From CAZCVI01 sp964502145 (lineage in GTDB: Bacteria > Acidobacteriota > Aminicenantia > UBA2199): 38,906 nucleotides of DNA. Where the stretch lies: NCBI GenBank assembly GCA_964502145.1, contig CAZCVI010000073.1, positions 1-38,906 on the forward strand, read 5' to 3'. The first letter of the stretch is position 1. Each line of letters opens with the position of its first letter. The translations under genes were made by a program, and so were the position numbers. Under the pieces are notes generated by a model. It saw only the letters and a program-made list of their open reading frames with translations. It was not told the origin of the DNA and made no database searches. This document shows positions 8,318 through 15,715 of the stretch, in pieces.

Positions 8318-10060
8318 GTGCTTTTTTAGTTTTTCGTATAGCGTTGTGCGGCTGAGGTTCATATCTTTCGCTACCAGACTTTTGTTCCACTTGTGCTTTT
8401 CCAGGAGTTGAATTAGTTTGGCTTTTTCTAATTCTGGGGACCAGTTGGAGGGAGTACGGGACTCGTAGAAGTCGACGATTTCTTCTTTGAGCATGTCCAG
8501 GTCGATGATATCATTGGTTTCTGCCAAGCTGAGGATTTTGATCATTTCATTTTCAAATTCCCGAACATTACCCGGCCAATCGTAAAATTCCATGGCATTG
8601 ATGGCACGATCAGAAAAACCTTTGATATTGGTGCCGGATTCCGAGGCCGAGAGTTCCATGAAATAATCTATCAGCGGTACGATATCTTCTTTACGGTCAC
8701 GTAAGGGCGGGATTTTTAAGCTGACATGGGCAATACGATAATATAAATCTTCACGAAAGAGATTGGAATGCATTAATTCCTTGACATTTTTATTGGTCAA
8801 ACAGATGATCCGCAAGTCCACGGTAATGGGCACGAGTCCACCAACACGGTAGAACTGACCTTCTTGAATCGTCCGCAACAATTTGGCTTGCAAATTAAGG
8901 GGCATATCACCGATCTCATCCATTACCAGTGTACCACCCGAAGCCAGTTCCAGTTTGCCTTGCCGTTGTGTCGCCGCATCTGTAAACGCGCCTTTTTCAT
9001 TGCCGAATAGTTCCACTTCCATCAGGTTTTCCGGGATTGCCGCACAATTGAGGGCTATGAAGTTACCTGCGCTCCGTTTGGAATGATAATGAATAAAACG
9101 GGCAAACAGTTCTTTGCCGGTTCCTGTATCTCCTTCAATCAGAACAAAAAGATTGCTGCTGGCGATTTTTTTGCATTGCGAAAGTAGGTTCAGCATTCGC
9201 GTGTTGGCTGTGATGATTTGCGGTGGTCGTTCGCCTTTTTGACCCAGTTTCATCGGTTTGCTTTGTTCCAACAGCGAATGAATAACAGACACTTCCATGG
9301 CCAGAGATTCCAAAAAATGCAGAATTTCTTCAGGGCCCAGGTGTTCCCCGATATGAATCAGGGTCATTTCTTGTTTGGGCAGATGAATTTCAACTGGGAA
9401 CGACGACACATAACAAGTATTGTCTAGCTTAAGGTTTTTATTCGTCTCTGAAAAGAGGTTTTTAAGACGGATCACGCGGTTGAAGTCCGTCATATGTTTC
9501 TTTTTATAATTCCAATGGGATTCGATTTTGAGCAAGCGTTCTTTTTTAGAAACCAGCAGCAAGCAGCCTTTTTTCAGGGTTTTTTTCAGTAGTTCTTCCG
9601 CGTGTTTGAACAGGTTGCCGTAGTTTTGGATGGAGAAGCCAATTTGCAGCATTTCAACCAGTGGTTCCGTGTAGAGGATGTTGAGAGCTTCCGTGGTTTT
9701 GTCCGCGTTGGCAATGACGTTGGAGATACGGTTAAAGAGCGGCTTTATTTTATCCGATAACACGAATTCATCGGCATTGCCTTCTTTGAGAAAGAACTTT
9801 AAGTAACCAATGCGGAACCATTGGTTCAGTGGTACGCGGATTTCTTTGATTTCTCCCGTGGGACCGACAATGCCGTTAGTGGAACCGAGGTCTTTGATCA
9901 CGATATCGTGAGGGTATACCGTCAATTGGGCATGTTCTTTGGAGACAAAGGCTTCGTCGATAAAAAAGTCGCACTTCTTGGAGCGCCCAAGCAGGATAGT
10001 TTTTTTATCCAACGGGTATTTTTTTATAAAACCATTTCGTAAATATAAGAGATATAGCAT
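8309..10060 (-). CDS. FHA-domain sigma54-dependent transcriptional activator
   Basis: A 583-residue regulator. The N-terminal FHA domain (about 1-95) shows GRS at 25-27, SKEH at 40-43 and the STN motif near 60-62, the phosphothreonine-binding residues. A linker/GAF-like region (about 105-270) follows. The AAA+ domain has Walker A GDTGTGKE (310-317) and Walker B VMDEIGD (379-385). The C-terminal Fis-type helix-turn-helix is at about 555-581. The sigma54-contact loop reads GAFTDA (357-362) instead of GAFTGA. It probably reads Ser/Thr phosphorylation and activates sigma54 promoters; the targets are unknown. It has its own near-leaderless promoter. Confidence 0.92.
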   Translation of the reverse strand: MLYLLYLRNGFIKKYPLDKKTILLGRSKKCDFFIDEAFVSKEHAQLTVYPHDIVIKDLGSTNGIVGPTGEIKEIRVPLNQWFRIGYLKFFLKEGNADEFVLSDKIKPLFNRISNVIANADKTTEALNILYTEPLVEMLQIGFSIQNYGNLFKHAEELLKKTLKKGCLLLVSKKERLLKIESHWNYKKKHMTDFNRVIRLKNLFSETNKNLKLDNTCYVSSFPVEIHLPKQEMTLIHIGEHLGPEEILHFLESLAMEVSVIHSLLEQSKPMKLGQKGERPPQIITANTRMLNLLSQCKKIASSNLFVLIEGDTGTGKELFARFIHYHSKRSAGNFIALNCAAIPENLMEVELFGNEKGAFTDAATQRQGKLELASGGTLVMDEIGDMPLNLQAKLLRTIQEGQFYRVGGLVPITVDLRIICLTNKNVKELMHSNLFREDLYYRIAHVSLKIPPLRDRKEDIVPLIDYFMELSASESGTNIKGFSDRAINAMEFYDWPGNVREFENEMIKILSLAETNDIIDLDMLKEEIVDFYESRTPSNWSPELEKAKLIQLLEKHKWNKSLVAKDMNLSRTTLYEKLKKHDL

Positions 10061-10069
10061 TGTATAATC

Positions 10070-10098
10070 ATTATAAATGGTTGTCTGAGTTTAGTCAA
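10070..10098 (-). promoter_or_regulatory. Promoter giving a near-leaderless mRNA for the FHA-sigma54 gene
   Basis: Minus strand: -35 TTGACT (10093-10098), 17-bp spacer, -10 TATAAT (10070-10075), then 9 nt to the ATG at 10060. No ribosome binding site fits in the predicted 2-3 nt leader. Confidence 0.65.
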
Positions 10099-10191
10099 CA
10101 GGAAGGGAAAAGAATGAAGCTAGGAAGGTGGCGGTCTTTTCTTAAATCCAATCTGATTGTAGTCCCATAGCCTAAGCCTGGCTTGGGTGTG

Positions 10192-10372
10192 CCTGAATCC
10201 ACCGCCAAGTTTCTGAAAAAACTGGACTATCTGGACATAATGGACATTCTGGACTAACTGGACTTCACAAAATCTTTGATTTTTCAAGCTTGTCCAGTAA
10301 GTCCAGTATGTCCAGATAGTCCAGCTTGCCACGGTTATCCGTGGTAGTTATAAAAATGATGGTGAATCCAGG
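10192..10372. repeat. Hairpin repeat element, copy 2 (CTGGACNNN 9-mers)
   Basis: Left end CCTGAATCCACC (10192-10203) followed by GCCAAGTTTCTGAAA; right end GGTGAATCCAGG (10361-10372). The left arm carries five 9-mers of the CTGGACNNN type (about 10226-10270). The right arm carries complementary GTCCAG units (about 10288-10325), followed by a small extra hairpin CCACGG-TTAT-CCGTGG (10329-10344). It lies directly upstream of the Rpn nuclease promoter. Confidence 0.85.
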
Positions 10373-10523
10373 TGTTGGGGTCGCCTTGTTTTTTATAAAG
10401 CAATCCCTGGTTCCACCATGAAATTTCTCCTAGGTCGGACACCAAGGGACACTGAAGCCTGCGCCAATAAAAGGCACCACGTTTTCTTTTTGGCGATTGG
10501 AGTCGCCAACACTGTTTAGGTAG
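10373..10523. other. Intergenic sequence between repeat copy 2 and the Rpn promoter
   Basis: A 70-codon open frame on the minus strand (10335-10547) crosses this stretch, but it runs into the repeat and has no ribosome binding site, so I do not call it. A 7-bp hairpin (TTGGCGA/TCGCCAA) lies at about 10489-10508. Nothing else is recognisable. Confidence 0.4.
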
Positions 10524-10552
10524 TTGAAAAAACTCAGGATTTGCCATATAAT
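10524..10552 (+). promoter_or_regulatory. Promoter giving a near-leaderless mRNA for the Rpn gene
   Basis: -35 TTGAAA (10524-10529), 17-bp spacer, -10 TATAAT (10547-10552), then 9 nt to the ATG at 10562. No Shine-Dalgarno sequence precedes this ATG. Confidence 0.65.
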
Positions 10553-10561
10553 ACTAGTACT

Positions 10562-11506
10562 ATGACGAAAATTGATAAAATTAAAGATAAGTTCTTCAAA
10601 GTGGTACTTGGCGATGAAAGAAACATGAAGCCAGTTTTGCGTTTCATTCTTCCCGATCCTATTAAAAGGTCCATGGATTGGTCCCAGATCACAATTGAAC
10701 CCACTAACACTGTTTCAAAAAGATACCGGGAAGGTTATTCCGATCTGACGGCCAAAACGAAAATGAAAAATCCCCAGGGTGAAGAACTGGATATGGATAT
10801 CTATTTCCTTTTCGAGCAGAAGTCCACCAGCGAAAAGGACACGCCCATCCAAATCTTGAATTACCAGCACTTGGCATGGGCCAAAGACCTCTCTGAAGGC
10901 AAAAAGATGCGGGTGATTCTCCCTATCGTATTTTATTATGGCCAAAATAAATGGACCGTGCCCATTCATTTTATCGAGCATTTCGAAGTGGCCAACGATG
11001 TGAAACCCTATCTCCTGGATTTCCAGTATCTCTTGTTTGATGCCAGCAAATGGGATTTTAGAAAAGAACAGCACCATGAATTAAAAGACAATGTATTCCT
11101 GTTAACGGCTTTAGCCTTGATGAAGAGTTCCACTAACGATGATTTGGAATCCATCCGCGAGATATTCCGATTTTGGCGGGACCGGGGGTTCCTTGACGAG
11201 AAGGAGGACGTCGTATTCTTTATGATGTATATATCCGAGACAAAAAAAATAGACATGACTCATGTCGGGAAACTTTTAGAAGAAACCAATATAGATGGAG
11301 GTGATATGATGTTAACACTAGCCGATAGATTAAGAAAAGAGGGAAGGCAAGAAGCGAGAAAAGATTTTATGCAAGAGGGCGCATTTCAAGCAAAGCTCAA
11401 TACGGCCAAAGAATTGATGAAGTACGGAGTGAGTATCGAAATAATTCTTAAATCGACGGGATTGACGATGAAGGAGATTGAAAGCGCTCCAATCCAAAAC
11501 GATTAA
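10562..11506 (+). CDS. Rpn-family recombination-promoting nuclease / YhgA-like putative transposase
   Basis: A 314-residue PD-(D/E)XK-fold protein of the Rpn (YhgA-like) family. Members in enteric bacteria are DNA endonucleases that promote recA-independent recombination and act in phage defence. Catalytic residues are visible: Asp61 in GYSDL, and Glu85-Gln-Lys87 in FEQKS. The C-terminal tail (about 250-314) is the basic GRQEARKDF-type helix region usual in the family. The ATG at 10562 is preferred over an upstream GTG/ATG-like extension because it lies 9 nt after a consensus -10 box. It is one of only three plus-strand genes called here and is bracketed by hairpin repeats (copies 2 and 3). 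Confidence 0.9.
   Translation: MTKIDKIKDKFFKVVLGDERNMKPVLRFILPDPIKRSMDWSQITIEPTNTVSKRYREGYSDLTAKTKMKNPQGEELDMDIYFLFEQKSTSEKDTPIQILNYQHLAWAKDLSEGKKMRVILPIVFYYGQNKWTVPIHFIEHFEVANDVKPYLLDFQYLLFDASKWDFRKEQHHELKDNVFLLTALALMKSSTNDDLESIREIFRFWRDRGFLDEKEDVVFFMMYISETKKIDMTHVGKLLEETNIDGGDMMLTLADRLRKEGRQEARKDFMQEGAFQAKLNTAKELMKYGVSIEIILKSTGLTMKEIESAPIQND
11297..11305 (+). promoter_or_regulatory. Internal perfect Shine-Dalgarno sequence inside the Rpn gene
   Basis: GGAGGTGAT is fully complementary to the 16S rRNA 3' end. It lies 4 and 7 nt before two consecutive in-frame ATG codons (11306 and 11309). This is a stronger translation signal than any at the annotated starts nearby. Confidence 0.7.
11309..11506 (+). 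CDS. Predicted nested short Rpn protein (RpnS-like)
   Basis: In-frame internal translation would give a 65-residue protein equal to the C-terminal region of the Rpn nuclease, lacking the nuclease domain. It is basic and helical (RLRKEGRQEARKDF, then a four-helix-like tail). In enterobacterial Rpn genes, internally started short forms have been described that oligomerise with and inhibit the long nuclease. The perfect ribosome binding site here, next to a leaderless start for the long form, suggests the same arrangement. Function is inferred by analogy only. Confidence 0.55.
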   Translation: MLTLADRLRKEGRQEARKDFMQEGAFQAKLNTAKELMKYGVSIEIILKSTGLTMKEIESAPIQND

Positions 11507-11548
11507 GTTTTCCATACTCCTTCCCAAAAAGCAAGCTGAGAGTTTCCC

Positions 11549-11690
11549 CCTGGATTCACAGCCAAATTTTTGAAATCGTTGTGGACGATATGGACAAAAA
11601 AAGCTTTTTATTTTTGCTCCACATCGTCCATATCGTCCACTCTGTCCATGTCGTCCATGTTTTTTCACGCATCTGATGGTGAATCCAGCC
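11549..11690. repeat. Hairpin repeat element, copy 3
   Basis: Left end CCTGGATTCAC (11549-11559) with CCAAATTTTTGAAA; right end GGTGAATCCAGC (about 11678-11689). The left arm has only two TGGAC 9-mers (about 11580-11596). The right arm has about five GTCCA units (about 11620-11660). Copy 4 at 36.3 kb is nearly identical in arms and ends, which suggests recent copying. It follows the Rpn stop by 42 bases. Confidence 0.85.
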
Positions 11691-11836
11691 TGACCTGTGA
11701 TAAAATATTTTTTTTTAAAAAAAGCTCTTGACTTTGTATACTCAATTCGCTAACATATAATCATGAGAATTCCAATGCCCTATGCCTCTTGCTGGTAATT
11801 TGTTCTTCAAACTGAAAACCTGAAACAGCATTTTCT

Positions 11837-12046
11837 GGAAAAAGACAACAGAACGAGGAATAACGACAACAAAACCAGGAAAAACAACAAGAAACCCGGG
11901 AAAAACAACAAGAACACCAGGGGAAACAACAAGAAATCCGGGAAAAACAACAAGAACACCAGGGGAAAAGACAAGGGGACCCCGGAAAAAGACAAAAAAA
12001 CCGCGAAAAAAGACAAGGTAACCACGAAAAAAGCCAAAAGGACTAT
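11837..12046. repeat. Tandem 21-bp repeat, ten units, probable degenerate coiled-coil gene
   Basis: Ten consecutive units of exactly 21 bp with consensus near GAAAAACAACAAGAAACCCGG. In plus-strand frame starting 11879 the units read as heptads such as EKQQEHQ and GKQQEIR and continue to a stop at 12083-12085. The same frame has a TAA in unit 2, where other units have AAA, and another stop at 11813. A second plus frame (KNNKNTR heptads) stays open over the array and stops at 12057. No start with a ribosome binding site is visible. I read it as the remains of a heptad-repeat (coiled-coil) gene; a live short gene is less likely. Confidence 0.6.
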
Positions 12047-12085
12047 AACAATGGCTTAATGCATCACTACATTGACTCGTTGTAG

Positions 12086-12527
12086 GAGTACACCGCACAC
12101 TTCACTTCATCCAAGAGACAAAGTTCTCATGATAGGAGACAAAGTAGAACGAAACCCTTACGAATTCAAAATAAACCAGACGAAAAAGGACTGTTTACAG
12201 GGAAAGCACAACGAATTGCACGCCGTGCAAGAGAGAATGAGCACATATTCCCTTAATCCCTATCGAAGCAAGAGAATTTCACTCCTTTTCCCTTTGCCAA
12301 TTCCTCTTTTTTATGATATAAAAGAGATATGACCGATGCAACAGATGAACGAATCATTGGGACGACTCGCTGTGCCCTAGCTTTGAAAAGAATTACGCCG
12401 GCACACGACCAAACACCATAAATAACACAAAATACCCCTTGACAATCGCTCACACATAAATAATCGGACGTGACTTGCAGACAATTGGATGGTTGTACTA
12501 TTAAATTTTAATACTGGAGGTTTTTTT
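12086..12527. other. Intergenic, no supported gene
   Basis: An 86-codon open frame (12072-12332, plus) is the continuation of one frame of the degenerate repeat tract. It has no ribosome binding site and an unlikely composition, so I do not call it. The end contains possible promoter boxes for the cupin gene (TTGACA at about 12440 and TTGCAG at about 12476), but neither pairing is convincing. Confidence 0.4.
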
Positions 12528-12857
12528 ATGAAAATTTCAAGCTTTCCTTTTGGTGTAACCGATTGGAACAAAATTGAAGCCACGGAACATCCTGGCATTA
12601 CAGGAAAAGCATTCTGGCGAACCTGTACGTTCGGAGACATTCGCGTGCGAATGGTCGAGTATACGCCGGGTTATTTCGCTGATCATTGGTGCGAGAAAGG
12701 ACATATCCTGCTCTGCCTGGAAGGTAGCCTAACAACGGAACTAAAAGATGGCCAAAAATTTACGCTCACGCCGGGCACAAGCTACCAAGTCGGCGATGGG
12801 ATTAATCCACATCGCTCGGAAACAAAAACAGGAGCGAAACTCTTTATCGTGGATTAA
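12528..12857 (+). CDS. DHCW-motif cupin-fold protein
   Basis: A 109-residue single-domain cupin. It matches the small DHCW-type family: opening KISSFPFGVTDW, the metal-site-like ADHWCEKGHI (about 53-62), LCLEGSLTTELKDG, and the closing GAKLFIVD. I choose the ATG at 12528 rather than 13 codons upstream because CTGGAGG lies 7 bases before it. Length is complete for the family. The biochemical role of the family is not established; it is a stand-alone gene followed by a strong terminator. Confidence 0.88.
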   Translation: MKISSFPFGVTDWNKIEATEHPGITGKAFWRTCTFGDIRVRMVEYTPGYFADHWCEKGHILLCLEGSLTTELKDGQKFTLTPGTSYQVGDGINPHRSETKTGAKLFIVD

Positions 12858-12864
12858 AAGGGAT

Positions 12865-12906
12865 AAAAAAAAAGGGACCGCATAAGCGGTCCCTTCCTTT
12901 TTTTTT
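12865..12906. terminator. Bidirectional intrinsic terminator
   Basis: A perfect 10-bp stem AAGGGACCGC/GCGGTCCCTT (12872-12881 and 12886-12895) with an ATAA loop. It is followed by a run of T on the plus strand and preceded by a run of A, which gives T on the minus strand. It can end the cupin transcript and the convergent transcript of the two small genes at 12964-13382. Confidence 0.9.
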
Positions 12907-12963
12907 AAACCAGCACGAAAACAAGAGAGAAAAACAGGTGAGTACCTGGAATGGGGACAAGGA

Positions 12964-13188
12964 TTATTTTCGTAACTCGTTCAACAACATATCTTCCACT
13001 GTGGAGATCGTGCGGATAGTTTTTATATTAGCGGCATAGACATTTTCACCGATAGTCATATCGGTCAACACTTTTTCAACAGCATCCGTGGACTCAGGAT
13101 TATGCATCGAATCCATGATCCGGGCTGGCATTTTACTCAAATCCGCCTGCACGTTCTGTAGCGCTGAAAGAGAAGGTCCAATGTTCAT
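12964..13188 (-). CDS. Small protein with flagellar-rod-like C-terminal helix
   Basis: A 74-residue protein of unknown function, preceded by GGAGGCG seven bases before its ATG and starting 2 bases after the neighbouring small gene. Residues 35-74 resemble the C-terminal helix of flagellar rod and hook proteins (FlgC/FlgG type): a VEKVLTDMT...YAANIKTIRTI...ML pattern. No other flagellar gene is in the window, so this may be a borrowed or convergent assembly helix. It is complete, without signal peptide or membrane segment. Confidence 0.7.
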   Translation of the reverse strand: MNIGPSLSALQNVQADLSKMPARIMDSMHNPESTDAVEKVLTDMTIGENVYAANIKTIRTISTVEDMLLNELRK

Positions 13189-13190
13189 GT

Positions 13191-13382
13191 CTACGCCTCC
13201 ATATCAATATTCTGCCCTAACTTGGGAGTCACATCCGCCATCATCTTGGAAAGATTGTTCTGGATCATCTTCTGTACATTCATGGAACCTTTTAATGCCG
13301 ATGTTCCTACGGTTCCCGGCTTTGATGTATAAGCTGCTGCTAACTTGTCAAAGCCAATGGATGTTGCATTTGATATTATCAT
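13191..13382 (-). CDS. Small hypothetical protein paired with the rod-helix protein
   Basis: A 63-residue protein with a strong ribosome binding site (GGAGGTCA) and its stop 2 bases before the next ATG, so the two are surely co-translated. It is Met/Ser/Ala-rich with a central amphipathic helix (MNVQKMIQNNLSKMM). I do not recognise the family. The tight pairing suggests that the two proteins act together. It begins just beyond hairpin repeat copy 5. Confidence 0.65.
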   Translation of the reverse strand: MIISNATSIGFDKLAAAYTSKPGTVGTSALKGSMNVQKMIQNNLSKMMADVTPKLGQNIDMEA

Positions 13383-13458
13383 TTTGACCTCCAGTCTATT
13401 TCGTCACCGGACAGGGAATACTTTAATTATTTCTTTTTTATTAGTATTAAATCCAATT

Positions 13459-13657
13459 AAATCTACCACCGGGGTAATGGGAAGTATGGGAAGTATGGGA
13501 GTTATGGGAATCATGGGAATTATGGGAAGTATGGGAGGAAGAGATTTATTCCCATTCCTCCCATAACTCGCATAATTCGCATAATTCCCATAACTCCCAT
13601 GATTCCCATAACTCCCACTTGCTTTTACCAAACTCTCAAAAAACTGGCAGTGACTTC
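13459..13657. repeat. Hairpin repeat element, copy 5 (ATGGGANNN 9-mers)
   Basis: The left end AAATCTACCACC (from 13459) and right end ACTGGCAGTGACTTC (to 13657) are diverged forms of the family ends. The left arm holds seven 9-mers of the form ATGGGANNN (about 13477-13540). The right arm holds about eight complementary CCCATNNNN units (about 13550-13618). The core word differs entirely from the TGGAC word of copies 1-4, while 9-bp period, hairpin layout and ends are shared. The right end overlaps the stop codon of the next minus-strand gene. Confidence 0.8.
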
Positions 13658-15584
13658 AACCAATGATTGTTTTGATATTTTCCCATTCTAAGCGTATATT
13701 GTTGATGATCGGTTCAAGTTTTTCGACCTGATCCGTTTGCGCTTCTATTTCTTTTGCCAGTTCTGCCAGCCGATTAAAAGACATGTTTCTGGCAGAACCT
13801 TTAAGCGCATGGGCAATTTTGCGAATTTCCAACGTGTTCTTTTCTTGAATCGCTTGGGTGAGAGATTCGACGTATTTTGAGAATTGAGCGTGAGAAGCAT
13901 CTACTAATACCTTGAACCCTTCCTCATTGTTGTCTATTCGTTGCAGCAACATTTTTTTGTCGAAATGACGCCACGTTTCATTTTCTGGGCTTTTTTCCAA
14001 ACCTGGGAGTGTTTCCTTCGCAGTAGAAACAGAACTTAAATGCTTTTCCAGTATTTTACGCAGGTTCGCCTGCTCAATTGGTTTGGCTAAAAAGCCATCC
14101 ATCCCCGCTTTCATGCATTTTTCTGCCTCTTCTTTTAACACCCCCGCCGTTAACGCCACGATCGGAACATGTCCGCCCTGTTTTAACTCCCATTCACGTA
14201 TTTGTTTTGTCGCTTCTATGCCATCCATTTCAGGCATCTGAACATCCATCAATATGACATCTATTTTTTTTGTCTTTGCCTGATCTACTGCTTCTTTGCC
14301 GGTTTTTGCTTCCAAGATTTCGACATTCAGAAACCATTGCTTAATCATCATGGCAACCAGCATCAAGTTCATCTCCACATCTTCTACAATCAGCACTACC
14401 GGCACATTTTCACTTGCTTTCGCAGCCATTATCGGGTTATTAAAGTTGTCATCAAAAACCAAGACACGCTGGATATCTTTTAAACTAGCTGTGCCGATTT
14501 TTTCACCCCTTTCACATTCTGTGGCAATAGTAAAAAAGAAATTGGCGCCCTGACCCAGTTCATTCACCCGATTACTATCAAGCGGTTGTTCTTTTTCTGC
14601 GCCGGGTTGTGCCCGAAGATATATCAGTTTGGTAAAACCTTCCAGTGGTTTAATAATGAGAACCCCAAGCATCCAAGCCAGTACAATACTCAATAACAAA
14701 ACAATAAACATCCCCAAAAGGTAATACTTTCTAAAACCGGTGATAGGTTGATACGCTTCCACCACCGGATAGTGGGCTGCCAGTATCCAACCGGTGCTTT
14801 GAAGACGTTTAAATGAAGTCAGAAAAGACACTCCTTGAGCATCGCTTGTTTCGCCAGAACCTTCGAAGCCACGCAACGCGCGCGCAAAAAGTGGGTTTGA
14901 ATCGAGTGACCCATCCTTCTGCATGATATGTGAAGGGTTGGGATGCATGATTATAGTACCTTCAGGCGCAAGTAAGAACAAATAACCGGTGGTGCCAATC
15001 GGCGTATCCGATATTGTTCTAAAAAGGCTCTTTTTATCCAGAAGGTCAATGGCTCCGCACAAAAAACCGTTTAAAACACCTTCGGCAGAACGAATCGGAG
15101 CCGTCATCATCATCACGGGATGATCGTTCGTCATCGTTATCAAAGGCGCCGAGATGTATGGTTTGCCAGTTTTTAAACTAATCTTGAAATAGTCACTATT
15201 AGCCAATGATATTCCATAAAATTTAGGATTCGCCGGACAATTTGCAATCACTATCCCCGCGTTATCAAGAATAAACAGGCTATGGCGAAAAATAGTTTTG
15301 ACACCCACACGGTTATGCAACCATTTTCGTGTTGTGGCAAGGTTATTGGCCATATTTGCGGGCACAACTTTGGCGACATTGATGAGCGTTTCATGGGTGA
15401 TTGTTAACTCGTGGTCAAGCACTTCCGCCATGCTCGTAATCGTGGAGAGCTGCTGGGCAAAAATCAGTTTGCGGGTAGTGTGGCGAAAATAGTGATATAT
15501 CCCTTCGGCGATCACAAAAAGAAGTATTACCACAAATAGACAGATAAAAAAAACAAGCTTGTGTCTGATACTTTTAAATTTCAT
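13656..15584 (-). CDS. Cache-HAMP-receiver-HPt signalling protein lacking the kinase core
   Basis: A 642-residue membrane signalling protein. TM1 (about 8-28), periplasmic double-Cache sensor (about 35-280), TM2 (about 287-310) and a HAMP start (about 311-345) are followed directly by a short GQGANFFFT phrase (345-352) that looks like the end of a histidine-kinase ATPase domain. Next comes a stub of a receiver (RVLVFDDN, 373-380), then a full receiver (acid pair E401-D402, phospho-acceptor D447, Lys501) and an HPt domain with H592 in AHALKGS. HisKA, most of HATPase and most of a first receiver are missing in frame. It probably acts as a phosphorelay partner or decoy, not a kinase. Weak GAGG before the ATG. 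Confidence 0.85.
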   Translation of the reverse strand: MKFKSIRHKLVFFICLFVVILLFVIAEGIYHYFRHTTRKLIFAQQLSTITSMAEVLDHELTITHETLINVAKVVPANMANNLATTRKWLHNRVGVKTIFRHSLFILDNAGIVIANCPANPKFYGISLANSDYFKISLKTGKPYISAPLITMTNDHPVMMMTAPIRSAEGVLNGFLCGAIDLLDKKSLFRTISDTPIGTTGYLFLLAPEGTIIMHPNPSHIMQKDGSLDSNPLFARALRGFEGSGETSDAQGVSFLTSFKRLQSTGWILAAHYPVVEAYQPITGFRKYYLLGMFIVLLLSIVLAWMLGVLIIKPLEGFTKLIYLRAQPGAEKEQPLDSNRVNELGQGANFFFTIATECERGEKIGTASLKDIQRVLVFDDNFNNPIMAAKASENVPVVLIVEDVEMNLMLVAMMIKQWFLNVEILEAKTGKEAVDQAKTKKIDVILMDVQMPEMDGIEATKQIREWELKQGGHVPIVALTAGVLKEEAEKCMKAGMDGFLAKPIEQANLRKILEKHLSSVSTAKETLPGLEKSPENETWRHFDKKMLLQRIDNNEEGFKVLVDASHAQFSKYVESLTQAIQEKNTLEIRKIAHALKGSARNMSFNRLAELAKEIEAQTDQVEKLEPIINNIRLEWENIKTIIG

Positions 15585-15715
15585 CGCCGCCTCAAAGATA
15601 ACAGAGGATTTACTATTTTAACCCACTCACACCACGAGAAATTTTTGCCCATAGTTGGCTCGTGGCAATCCCCTTGTATTTTGCGGTGCTGTTCGAAAGG
15701 GGCCAACAGTTCAGA

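Noticed and set aside
10120..10332. Open frame with Trp-Thr repeats, and similar ones at 6528-6746 and 11330-11668
   Set aside because: Products of the hairpin elements read in one frame; no start signals and no conservation expected.
10335..10547. 70-codon minus-strand open frame upstream of the Rpn gene
   Set aside because: It overlaps repeat copy 2, has no ribosome binding site, and covers the Rpn promoter. I could not support it as a gene, although its Arg/Lys-rich middle is odd.
11742..12098. Minus-strand open frames rich in Phe-Pro-Gly-Val over the 21-bp array
   Set aside because: Two minus frames are open simply because the repeat unit lacks stops on that strand; there is no start signal, and the heptads on the plus strand look more protein-like.
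13404..13631. Open frames on both strands encoding Met-Gly-Ser and Ser-Tyr-Gly-Asn repeats
   Set aside because: They are translations of the 9-bp arms of hairpin copy 5, not genes.
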